Positions 6,494 to 12,195 of a stretch of 12,195 bases of DNA are shown piece after piece. The stretch's first letter is position 1. Each line of letters begins with the position of its first letter. The notes beneath the pieces were generated by a model, which searched no databases, was not told the origin of the DNA, and saw only the letters and a program-made list of their open reading frames with translations. The translations under genes were made by a program, and so were the position numbers. The stretch lies in NCBI GenBank assembly GCA_020632595.1, contig JACKFF010000029.1:1-12195 (forward strand). Direction: 5' to 3'. This stretch comes from Nitrospiraceae bacterium. Lineage in GTDB: Bacteria > Nitrospirota > Nitrospiria > Nitrospirales > UBA8639.

Positions 6494-6793
6494 ATGAAGC
6501 GAATTGCTCCCATTGTCACGGTGTGGTTAATCGCCTGCTTACTGGTTGTAAGCGGTGTCCTGAGCGCTCAGGCCGTTGAGCACAGTCAACACCATGCTCA
6601 ACATCATGCGAATGTTCATGCCACCTTGCTCTGTGCCTGGTTTTGTGCGGCCGGGCAGACCATAGAAACTGTCGAATTAGTGTGGGAGACGCCCACTGCC
6701 TGTTTCACCGCGATTGTGTGTTCTCCTTCGAATCCCACTCAATCAACTCCCCTTGTTTCTTCACCTTCGCGAGCGCCTCCGTTTTCCCTCTAG
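6494..6793 (+). CDS. Small His-rich exported protein, DUF2946-like, possible metal binder
   Basis: The 99-residue protein starts with a clear signal peptide (MKRIAPIVTVWLIACLLVVS, likely cleavage after SAQA near residue 27). The mature part opens with a His cluster (His 30, 33, 34, 37, 38, 42), then a CAWFC pair (Cys 47 and 51), two more cysteines (70, 76), and a C-terminal SRAPPF motif. A His-rich stretch, a Cys motif and a terminal (A/S)RxPP are features I associate with DUF2946-type proteins found beside copper genes; the family call is tentative. The ATG at 6494 is preferred because it starts the signal peptide directly. The ribosome site is poor, and in-frame starts at 6407 and 6485 are alternatives. 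It is the first gene of a probable three-gene module. The IS256 end at 6374 leaves only 119 bp for its promoter. Confidence 0.7.
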   Translation: MKRIAPIVTVWLIACLLVVSGVLSAQAVEHSQHHAQHHANVHATLLCAWFCAAGQTIETVELVWETPTACFTAIVCSPSNPTQSTPLVSSPSRAPPFSL

Positions 6794-6901
6794 ACGGCTT
6801 GGTTCAAACCCAGACGTTCACAACGGTTTCATGTGGTTCGCATCCACCACAGCCCTTTTTGACTCAGAACGGCTGCAGTGAAGTGGATGTGAGCTGTGGG
6901 A

Positions 6902-6937
6902 ATAGGGAATAAGCCATTGTTTTCCTATTTTCCCTAT
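6902..6937 (+). repeat. Inverted repeat between two metal-module genes
   Basis: ATAGGGAA at 6902-6909 and TTCCCTAT at 6930-6937 form a perfect 8-bp inverted repeat with a 20-base spacer. It lies 39 bp upstream of the outer-membrane protein start. It could be a weak hairpin or an operator. T-runs are in the loop rather than after the stem, so a terminator is unlikely. Confidence 0.35.
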
Positions 6938-6975
6938 CTTTGGAAACGGATTTGATCACAACATACGGAGTTGTT

Positions 6976-8115
6976 ATGAAATATTTGGTTCGGCATCGTT
7001 CGGTTTTGGCGTTTACCGTGGGAGTAGGCATTTCGTGTCTGATGATGGGTTCGGCGGCGGGCGCCCTGTTGGATGGGGTGATGGGAGGAGTGGAGAAATC
7101 TTTGGCGAAGCGGGCGGAGGAAAAAGGCGAACCGCTCATCATTGGAAATTTTTATCAGGCTGAACGGCCGGACTCCCACGGTCCCATTGGCGTGATGGGC
7201 GACCATACGCATAACAAAGGCGAATTCATGTTCTCCTACCGGTATATGCGGATGTTTATGGATGGAAACCGGGATGGCACGCACAACGTCTCGGCCAGCA
7301 ATGTCCTGAGTGCCTATGTGGTCACTCCCCTGCAGATGACCACCCAAATGCACATGTTTGGATGGATGTATGGCTTGAATGATACGGTGACCCTCACTGC
7401 CATGGTTCCCTATGTCATGAAATCCATGGATCATCGCAACAGGGCGGGGGTGAAGTTTACGACGAATTCCAGTGGGTTTGGAGATATGAAATTGGGGGCG
7501 TTATGGCGGTTATATGCCTTTGAAACGCCCAGCATCGGTTCTCACCGATTTCATCTGAATTCGGGAGTATCTCTTCCCACGGGGGATATCAACCCACGGG
7601 ATAATACACCGCTAGGCAATAATACCCTCTTGCCGTACCCCATGCGCTTAGGATCCGGTACTGTGGATCTGTTGCCCGGATTAACGTATACCGGGCTCTT
7701 GAATGATGTCACCTGGGGTTTTCAGGCCTTGGGGACGATTCGTCTCGGCGAAAACCAACAGGGGTATCGTGAAGGGCATCGTTATCAGATTAACAGCTGG
7801 GGGGCCTACCGATGGGCGAAATGGGTGAGTACATCGGTGCGGTTTAACTGGCAGCAATGGGGGAATATCAAGGGGCGGGATGGCCAACTCCAGACCACCG
7901 TTGGCCCCAATCAACTGGTTCCGACAGCCGATCCTGATCTTCGGGGTGGGAGACGATTGGATGTGTTAGGCGGAGTGAACATTTTGTTCCCCGAGTGGAT
8001 GGGCCTGGAAAATCATGTAAGCGTGGAAGCAGGTCTTCCCATTTATCAAAATCTTGATGGGCCGCAATTGAAGCAAAGCTATTCATTTTGGGCCAGCTGG
8101 CAAATCGTGATGTAA
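6976..8115 (+). CDS. Outer-membrane protein, Phenol_MetA_deg-like transporter family
   Basis: The 379-residue protein has a signal peptide (hydrophobic residues about 9-29, cleavage near SAAG). A long run of amphipathic, aromatic-rich beta strands with Gly/Asn turns follows, as in outer-membrane barrels. The motif GPIGVMGDHTHNKGEFMFSY followed by RYMRMFMDGNRDG (residues 69-101), and the block PLQMTTQMHMFGWMYGLND (118-136), match a family annotated as transporter or MetA-pathway-like protein that often sits near metal-resistance genes. The Met/His density in these blocks (MGDHTH, MRMFM, QMHMFGWM) would suit Cu(I) or another soft metal, but no binding site is proven. The ATG at 6976 has CGGAG five bases upstream; a GTG-type start at 6940 would skip it. 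The gene follows the His-rich gene by 182 bp and precedes the cupredoxin gene by 59 bp, so it likely shares a transcript at least with the latter. Confidence 0.85.
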   Translation: MKYLVRHRSVLAFTVGVGISCLMMGSAAGALLDGVMGGVEKSLAKRAEEKGEPLIIGNFYQAERPDSHGPIGVMGDHTHNKGEFMFSYRYMRMFMDGNRDGTHNVSASNVLSAYVVTPLQMTTQMHMFGWMYGLNDTVTLTAMVPYVMKSMDHRNRAGVKFTTNSSGFGDMKLGALWRLYAFETPSIGSHRFHLNSGVSLPTGDINPRDNTPLGNNTLLPYPMRLGSGTVDLLPGLTYTGLLNDVTWGFQALGTIRLGENQQGYREGHRYQINSWGAYRWAKWVSTSVRFNWQQWGNIKGRDGQLQTTVGPNQLVPTADPDLRGGRRLDVLGGVNILFPEWMGLENHVSVEAGLPIYQNLDGPQLKQSYSFWASWQIVM

Positions 8116-8174
8116 GTGAACGGTGATACTCTGTGCCATATTATGGGTTCTGCTCGGGTAATGGAGATGAAACC

Positions 8175-8993
8175 ATGAGAAACGTATCCGTCGTGGCCGG
8201 ATTCTGTTGTTTGGGGCTTCTCTTTGTATGCGCGTCTCAGGGAAACGCGTATGAAATTCAACCTGTCAACCAGGGTGGGGGGATTCAGGGGCAAGTCTTT
8301 TTTGCCGGCACCCCTCCCGCCCCTTTAGTGGTTGAAGTGGATAAAGGACCGGAAGTGTGTGGGAAAGAACGACAGTTGGTGAAGGTTGAAACGCAGAATG
8401 GATGGTTGTCCGGAGCCGTGATTCTGGTGGAAGGGATTCAGACTGGAAAGCCCTTTCCAGTCCAGGCTTTTTCTGGGAAATTACCAGGGGAGGGAGAGTT
8501 TCGTTACCAAGGAGGGGAAAGGCTTGGGTTGCAGGTCAAGACCAAGGGATGCAACTTTGGTCCCTTCACTGGGGTGGTTGCCGTGGAGGATCCGGTCATA
8601 TTTGAAAACCAAGATTCCATCAAGCATACCTTACATACGTTTGCTTCGATGGATAGCAAGGGGATCATGCTTCGCACCATTCATAACCAGGACCTTCATC
8701 CAATGGACTCCATGGCTCGGACCTTTGAGGTGGATAAGCTACGGGGGAGCCGTGTGGTGCGAATAACCTGCAACCGGCATGATTTTATGCAAAACTGGCT
8801 GTATGTCGTTGACCATCCGTATTTTGCTATTTCGGATCAAGACGGGCGTTTTGCGATTCATCAAATCCCCCCCGGACGGTATACGGTGTTGGCTTGGCAT
8901 CCGATCTTGGGCGAACAGCGGCAGGACGTTCATATTGCTTCCGGCGGGCAGGTCACGCTCGAATTTCGTTTTAGTCGGGCGCAATCAGAGTAG
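8175..8993 (+). CDS. Exported cupredoxin-like protein with amicyanin-type copper-site motif
   Basis: The 272-residue protein has a signal peptide (residues 1-25, ending QGNA-YE). The region GGGIQGQVFFAGTPPAPLVV with DKGPEVCGK (35-64) starts a beta-sandwich of the kind seen in carboxypeptidase-regulatory or methylamine-utilisation-associated proteins. Residues 143-156 hold FENQDSIKHTLHTF, and residues 199-205 read CNRHDFM. This C-x2-H-x2-M loop has the same spacing as the amicyanin type-1 copper loop, with His151 or His154 as the upstream ligand. The C-terminal part (FAISDQDGRFAIHQIPPGRY, then TVLAWHPILGE) is a carboxypeptidase-regulatory-like beta domain. A periplasmic electron-transfer or copper-carrier role is inferred. 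The ATG at 8175 has GGAG about eight bases upstream; a GTG start at 8133 is less likely. Confidence 0.85.
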   Translation: MRNVSVVAGFCCLGLLFVCASQGNAYEIQPVNQGGGIQGQVFFAGTPPAPLVVEVDKGPEVCGKERQLVKVETQNGWLSGAVILVEGIQTGKPFPVQAFSGKLPGEGEFRYQGGERLGLQVKTKGCNFGPFTGVVAVEDPVIFENQDSIKHTLHTFASMDSKGIMLRTIHNQDLHPMDSMARTFEVDKLRGSRVVRITCNRHDFMQNWLYVVDHPYFAISDQDGRFAIHQIPPGRYTVLAWHPILGEQRQDVHIASGGQVTLEFRFSRAQSE

Positions 8994-9034
8994 CTGGCAA
9001 TCGTGTTCAGGCCGTGTGGACTGATTGCGTGAAA

Positions 9035-9622
9035 TCAACAGCCAAATCTTGAGTCGCATGGAGGTTGCTTAAAGCCTCCGTGCGGTCCAGGCGACCATTC
9101 GGGGCCCGGGCCAGGAGGGTCTTGAATGTCACGATTGTTGTAGGGTTCTTCATTGCCCGTGATGCCGTCCTCATAGGCGTCTTTCCACATCTCACCCTGA
9201 TCTTCCTCGAATGTCCCATTTCCATTCAAATCGATCCAATAGAAAATGGGGTCGCCCACGGTCAGCACTACCGGCGTGCCGAAATCATCTAGCCAGACTT
9301 CATAGGTTCGGCGCGCGGTCATAAAATTCACACTGCCGGACCCTGTCAAGTCGAATTCTCGGAAGAATAAGTCATTGCGCCAGTCATAAAACGCGTTCAG
9401 TTCTCTCGGGTCAAACTCTTCGGGTTCCTCCGGAAGTTTGGGACGAGGTTGTAGAGAGGAAAAAGGAGAGGCATTCATCCCGACGAACAGGCAATTCGAC
9501 CGTGAAGTTTGCGTGCAGACGTGGCTATCTGGGAAGGGCCAGGACGCTCTTCCTTCCACGGAGTTCGTCATCAACATCGAGAACATTCCGGCGTATAGGA
9601 GGAGAAGCTGTCCAGATCGCAT
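9035..9622 (-). CDS. Exported EF-hand-like (calcium-binding?) protein
   Basis: The 195-residue protein starts with a hydrophobic signal segment (MRSGQLLLLYAGMFSMLMTN, likely cleavage near VEGRA). Two acidic loops resemble EF-hand or dockerin-type calcium loops: DLTGSGSVNFM (91-101), which lacks acidic groups at several positions, and DLNGNGTFEEDQ (131-142), which fits better. The tail is Pro/Gly-rich (DPPGPGPEWSPGPHGG). Four or five cysteines (36, 44, 189, 195) may form disulfides. The start at 9620-9622 is chosen because it begins the signal peptide; the only nearby purine-rich sequence is GAGTGGGG. The gene is convergent with the cupredoxin gene (41-bp gap) and divergent from the sigma-54 activator (198-bp spacer), so joint control with the activator is possible. 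The family is not recognised. Confidence 0.75.
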   Translation of the reverse strand: MRSGQLLLLYAGMFSMLMTNSVEGRASWPFPDSHVCTQTSRSNCLFVGMNASPFSSLQPRPKLPEEPEEFDPRELNAFYDWRNDLFFREFDLTGSGSVNFMTARRTYEVWLDDFGTPVVLTVGDPIFYWIDLNGNGTFEEDQGEMWKDAYEDGITGNEEPYNNRDIQDPPGPGPEWSPGPHGGFKQPPCDSRFGC

Positions 9623-9749
9623 TGTGCCCCACTCACGAACAAGATGATACACCGAAATTGTATGCCTCATTGGGAGAAAAGGGCAAATGCCGCTCTCTTG
9701 CCGTGGTCCGTCTGGCACCAGAATTCTCGCCATTCTCCGTGGTGACCGA

Positions 9750-9755
9750 TATAAT
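9750..9755 (+). promoter_or_regulatory. Possible -10 hexamer for the sigma-54 activator gene
   Basis: TATAAT lies 66 bp upstream of the activator ATG in the divergent spacer. No good -35 hexamer is found 16-18 bp further up, so this is only a candidate housekeeping promoter. Confidence 0.3.
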
Positions 9756-9820
9756 TCTTTTCAATGTCGCGGACACAGGCAGGATGGCTTACCGCTTTGC
9801 TGGATTCTCAATAATCGGCT

Positions 9821-11734
9821 ATGGAGTCAGAATCAAATAAGAACAGAGATGGGGAGTTGGCGAACACGCTCCATCATTTGAGGGAGCGCGTGAAGGAACT
9901 GAGTGCCCTGCACGCCACGGCCCAATTGTTTCAACATGAAGACTTATCGATTGAAGAATTGTTGCAAGCGGTGGCCAACTTCATTCCTCCTTCCTGGCAA
10001 TATCCCGATATTACGGCTTCGCGTATTCGGTTTGGGTCTTTTTCTATCAATACGGCTAATTACGTGCCCTCTGTCTGGAGTCAGCGAGGAACCTTTACCT
10101 GTCAGGATGGAACCCCTGGGGAAATTGAAGTGGTGTATTTGGCGGAACGGCCCCAAGAAGCTGAAGGTCCCTTTCTCCGCGAGGAACGAAATCTTTTGAA
10201 CTCGCTGGTCGAGATGGTTCGGTTGCAACTCGATCGAAAACGTTCTGAAGACGCCCTTCGTGAAGCCTATGACGACTTGGAACGGCGGGTCCAAATGCGA
10301 ACCGCGGAATTGACGGAAGCCAATCAACTGCTCTCACGGGAAGTGGCGCAACGGAAAGAGGCGGAAGCTCAACTGGAAGCGTTGGTGGTGGAGATTCAGA
10401 AAACTCATGATGATCTGATCGCCATTTTAAACCAACTGCATATTGGAACAGCGTTGACTGACCGGGAAGGACGCGTGATCTTTTTAAGCAAGGCGGCCCA
10501 GGGATTGTGTGGCAAGCCACAAGTTCGTGGAAACGGCGAGTCCTGGCAGGTGTTGTTTGGACCATCTTCTAACCTGCCTCAGTTAGAGGCGATGGTCACA
10601 CTTCCTCCCGAAAAACGGGAGACGGTGCTCGTGCATATGCCAACAATCAGCGGTGAACGAACACGGTGGGTCAACGTGGACATACGGGATGATCCCAGAG
10701 ACCCCGAACGGAAAATGTTTTTTCTTTATGACGCCTCGGAAGTCCAAACGCTTCGGCAGTTGTTGACGGACGGACAAAAGTTTCATGATCTCATCGGTAA
10801 AAGCCAACCGATGCAATTGGTCTTTCAGCAGATCCAGGATTTTTCAAAAGTTGATTCCACCGTGCTGATCGAGGGAGAAACAGGAACGGGAAAGGAATTG
10901 GTGGCCCGCGCGATTCATCAATCCAGCCCCAGAAACGGTGGCCCCTTTATCGCGGTCAACTGTGCAGGATTAACCGAGTCGTTGGTGGCCAGCCAACTGT
11001 TTGGGCATAAGCGTGGGGCGTTTACCGGGGCGATATCCGACCAGCAAGGATTGATCGAGGCCGCAGAGGGTGGCACCTTATTTCTTGATGAAATTGGGGA
11101 TATCCCGGTAGCGATTCAAACCAGTCTGCTGCGTGTGCTCCAGGAACGCGAAGTGACTCGTCTTGGAGAGTCGACCCTCCGGAAGGTGGATGTCCGCGTA
11201 TTAGCTGCCACACATCATGATTTGGCCAAGGATGTCCAACAAGGAACCTTTCGTGCCGACTTGTTATATCGGATTCGGGTCGGTCGGGTGCTTCTGCCCC
11301 CGTTACGGGAGCGACGGGAGGATATTCCCCTTTTGATCAGTTTCTTTTTAAGTCATTATCGGGCCACCACAGGGAGGCCGGTAGAATCCGTCAGTAATGA
11401 AGGCATGCGGGTGTTAATTGCGTATGACTGGCCGGGCAACGTTCGCGAGCTGAAGCATGCGATAGAATTTGCGGTCGTTCGATGCCACCATGATGTTATT
11501 CAACCTGATGATCTACCCCCGGAAATTTTGAAATATCCCGAAAACAAGGTGGAGCCGGCTTTTCCTGCTGTATCTATGCAGGCCTTCAGTCGTGATTGCT
11601 ATGAGAAAGACCAACTGCTTGCCGCTTTAACGCGAACCGGCGGTAATCGTTCGGCTGCGGCAAAATTATTGGGAATTAGTCGTCTCACCCTGTATCGCCG
11701 CTTGTCTAAGTTCGGTCTTCCTTCCCGAAAATAA
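9821..11734 (+). CDS. Sigma-54-dependent transcriptional activator with GAF-like and PAS sensor domains
   Basis: The 637-residue protein is a bacterial enhancer-binding protein. Residues about 25-135 form a GAF-like sensory region (IEELLQAVANFIPPSWQYPD, EIEVVYLAERP, EGPFLREERNLL). Residues about 140-190 are a coiled coil (DLERRVQMRTAELTEANQLL) and about 195-310 a PAS-like domain. The AAA+ domain follows with Walker A GETGTGKE (352-359), the sigma-54 contact loop GAFTGA (399-404), Walker B GGTLFLDE (417-424) and WPGNVREL (537-544). A Fis-type helix-turn-helix (GGNRSAAAKLLGISRLTLYR, 607-626) ends it. There is no receiver domain, so it probably senses a signal directly or through a partner. The GAFTGA loop and both Walker motifs are intact, so it should activate sigma-54 polymerase. 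The ATG at 9821 lacks a strong ribosome site; a TTG at codon 13 after GGGGAG is an alternative. The likely targets are the promoter at 11972 and perhaps the divergent EF-hand gene. Confidence 0.95.
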   Translation: MESESNKNRDGELANTLHHLRERVKELSALHATAQLFQHEDLSIEELLQAVANFIPPSWQYPDITASRIRFGSFSINTANYVPSVWSQRGTFTCQDGTPGEIEVVYLAERPQEAEGPFLREERNLLNSLVEMVRLQLDRKRSEDALREAYDDLERRVQMRTAELTEANQLLSREVAQRKEAEAQLEALVVEIQKTHDDLIAILNQLHIGTALTDREGRVIFLSKAAQGLCGKPQVRGNGESWQVLFGPSSNLPQLEAMVTLPPEKRETVLVHMPTISGERTRWVNVDIRDDPRDPERKMFFLYDASEVQTLRQLLTDGQKFHDLIGKSQPMQLVFQQIQDFSKVDSTVLIEGETGTGKELVARAIHQSSPRNGGPFIAVNCAGLTESLVASQLFGHKRGAFTGAISDQQGLIEAAEGGTLFLDEIGDIPVAIQTSLLRVLQEREVTRLGESTLRKVDVRVLAATHHDLAKDVQQGTFRADLLYRIRVGRVLLPPLRERREDIPLLISFFLSHYRATTGRPVESVSNEGMRVLIAYDWPGNVRELKHAIEFAVVRCHHDVIQPDDLPPEILKYPENKVEPAFPAVSMQAFSRDCYEKDQLLAALTRTGGNRSAAAKLLGISRLTLYRRLSKFGLPSRK

Positions 11735-11849
11735 TTCAATTTCCCTGTCACGATTTGCAATTTTTTCTTCCACTTCGGGTGGGGGCAAGAATAGAACCTG
11801 ATTCATATCCAGTCATCCGTTGCGTAACGAATATGATCGTCACGTAGAT

Positions 11850-11908
11850 ACAGAAGTGTTGCTTGATGTAACAGAAGTGTTTCTTTGGATGTTTACATGA
11901 TGTTACAG
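11850..11908 (+). promoter_or_regulatory. Cluster of operator-like repeats (candidate upstream activator sites)
   Basis: ACAGAAGTGTT occurs twice exactly, at 11850-11860 and 11871-11881, with starts 21 bases apart, that is two helical turns. TGATGTAACAG (11864-11874) and TGATGTTACAG (11898-11908) are copies with one difference, and their TGTAACA and TGTTACA cores are reverse complements. A third related GATGTTTACA lies at about 11888-11897. This is typical of enhancer clusters placed 80-150 bp upstream of a sigma-54 promoter. Binding by the adjacent activator is inferred. Confidence 0.5.
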
Positions 11909-11930
11909 CGTTGGTTCGACAAAGAAATTA

Positions 11931-11943
11931 TAAATTATTGAAT
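11931..11943 (-). promoter_or_regulatory. IHF-like site
   Basis: On the minus strand the sequence ATTCAATAATTTA matches the IHF consensus WATCAANNNNTTR with one mismatch. It lies in an AT-rich tract between the repeat cluster and the sigma-54-like promoter, where a bend is expected. Such sites arise easily by chance in AT-rich DNA. Confidence 0.35.
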
Positions 11944-11971
11944 TAAAATGGATATTTTTGTTTTTTGGTGA

Positions 11972-11987
11972 TGGCATGGAAATTGGT
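11972..11987 (+). promoter_or_regulatory. Sigma-54-like promoter for the gene at 12107
   Basis: TGGCATGGAAATTGGT matches TGGCACGRNNNTTGCW at all but two defined positions, with correct spacing of the -24 GG and -12 G. The -12 C is replaced by G, which weakens the call. Transcription would start near 11998-12000, giving a leader of about 110 bases before the ATG at 12107. The adjacent sigma-54 activator gene supports it. Confidence 0.45.
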
Positions 11988-12090
11988 TATATGGAAAATT
12001 AGAAGTGAGCAATGGATATCCAAGGAAGGTGGAGGCCGGTCAAGTTGAGTGGTGTCGTATGAGGGTTCGATCTGAAGAAAAATCGATGGA

Positions 12091-12098
12091 AAAGGAGG
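12091..12098 (+). promoter_or_regulatory. Strong ribosome binding site
   Basis: AAAGGAGG lies eight bases before the ATG at 12107 and fixes that start. It is the strongest Shine-Dalgarno sequence in the window, suggesting the small protein is made in quantity. Confidence 0.8.
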
Positions 12099-12106
12099 TT
12101 GTCCCT

Positions 12107-12195
12107 ATGAAAAAAATTATCATGATATTCGGGATCCTTGCGGCGATCATTGTCCCAGCTATTTCTTTAGCAGGTGAGGACGTTATTGAATCTCA
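12107..12195 (+). CDS. Small exported protein, N-terminal fragment cut by the window edge
   Basis: Twenty-nine codons are visible. They encode a textbook signal peptide (MKKIIMIFGILAAIIVPAIS, then LAG-EDVIES) with two lysines, a hydrophobic core of about 15 residues and a likely signal peptidase site near SLA-GE or LAG-ED. The product is therefore periplasmic or secreted, but the mature part lies outside the window and the family cannot be named. The strong ribosome site and the enhancer-like upstream region suggest an inducible, well-expressed gene, probably under the sigma-54 activator encoded just upstream. Confidence 0.8.
   Translation, partial: MKKIIMIFGILAAIIVPAISLAGEDVIES

Larger units (their letters stand above)
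11735..12106. other. 372-bp regulatory spacer before a small exported-protein gene
   Basis: The spacer starts after the activator stop codon. I see no good rho-independent terminator; a short CCAC/GTGG hairpin near 11770-11783 has its T-run on the wrong side for the plus strand. From 11850 it holds clustered repeats, then an AT-rich tract, a sigma-54-like promoter and a strong ribosome site, each listed separately. No open frame of note is present. Confidence 0.6.

Noticed and set aside
6643..6912. Alternative plus-strand frame overlapping and extending beyond the His-rich exported protein gene.
   Set aside because: It has no signal peptide or ribosome site. The other frame has a signal peptide, a His cluster and a sensible C-terminal motif.
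8998..9032. GCAATC...GATTGC hairpin between the convergent cupredoxin and EF-hand genes.
   Set aside because: The stem is only six base pairs with a 20-base loop and there is no T-run on either side, so it was not called a bidirectional terminator.
9643..9654. GATGATACACCG upstream of the EF-hand gene, matching GATGTTACAGCG of the 11.9-kb cluster at 10 of 12 positions.
   Set aside because: It is a single copy without phasing partners or a dyad, so chance similarity is likely.
9713..9728. Sigma-54-like sequence TGGCACCAGAATTCTC in the spacer between the EF-hand gene and the activator.
   Set aside because: The -24 half is perfect, but the -12 GC is absent (CT instead), so it is unlikely to work.
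9785..9801. TGGCTTACCGCTTTGCT just before the activator start, resembling a -24/-12 pair.
   Set aside because: The spacing between GG and GC is one base too long, which usually abolishes sigma-54 recognition.

Overview
The window looks like chromosomal DNA from an environmental Gram-negative bacterium. The style of the genes (a one-component sigma-54 activator, a Phenol_MetA_deg-like outer-membrane protein, cupredoxin-type exported proteins, many exported proteins of unknown role and IS256-family elements) suggests Nitrospirota, perhaps Nitrospira. That placement rests on recalled gene style, not on a database match.

Left part (1-3650): the window opens with the 3' end of an IS256-family transposase. 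This element appears to have inserted into an older IS3/IS481-like element, of which only a frameshifted 3' piece remains. The older element in turn sits at the 3' end of a minus-strand gene for an exported Sel1-repeat protein, whose last 28 residues are read from IS sequence. After about 620 bp without a convincing gene comes a minus-strand gene for a 586-residue lipoprotein of unknown function.

Middle part (3650-6374): an AT-rich spacer with a 10-bp inverted repeat leads into two small accessory-type genes. One of them has an A7 run after which its reading frame becomes doubtful. A complete IS256-family element follows, with a 414-residue transposase carrying all expected catalytic residues and imperfect 28-bp terminal repeats.

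Right part (6375-12195): three plus-strand genes form a probable envelope metal (copper?) module: a small His-rich exported protein, a Phenol_MetA_deg-like outer-membrane protein, and a periplasmic protein with an amicyanin-like C-x2-H-x2-M copper-site motif. A convergent minus-strand gene encodes an exported EF-hand-like protein. It is divergent from a sigma-54-dependent activator (GAF-like, coiled coil, PAS, AAA+, Fis HTH) that has no receiver domain. Downstream of the activator, a 372-bp spacer holds clustered operator-like repeats, an IHF-like site and a sigma-54-like promoter, ahead of a small exported protein cut by the window edge. This looks like an enhancer-driven promoter, and the neighbouring activator is the obvious candidate to control it.
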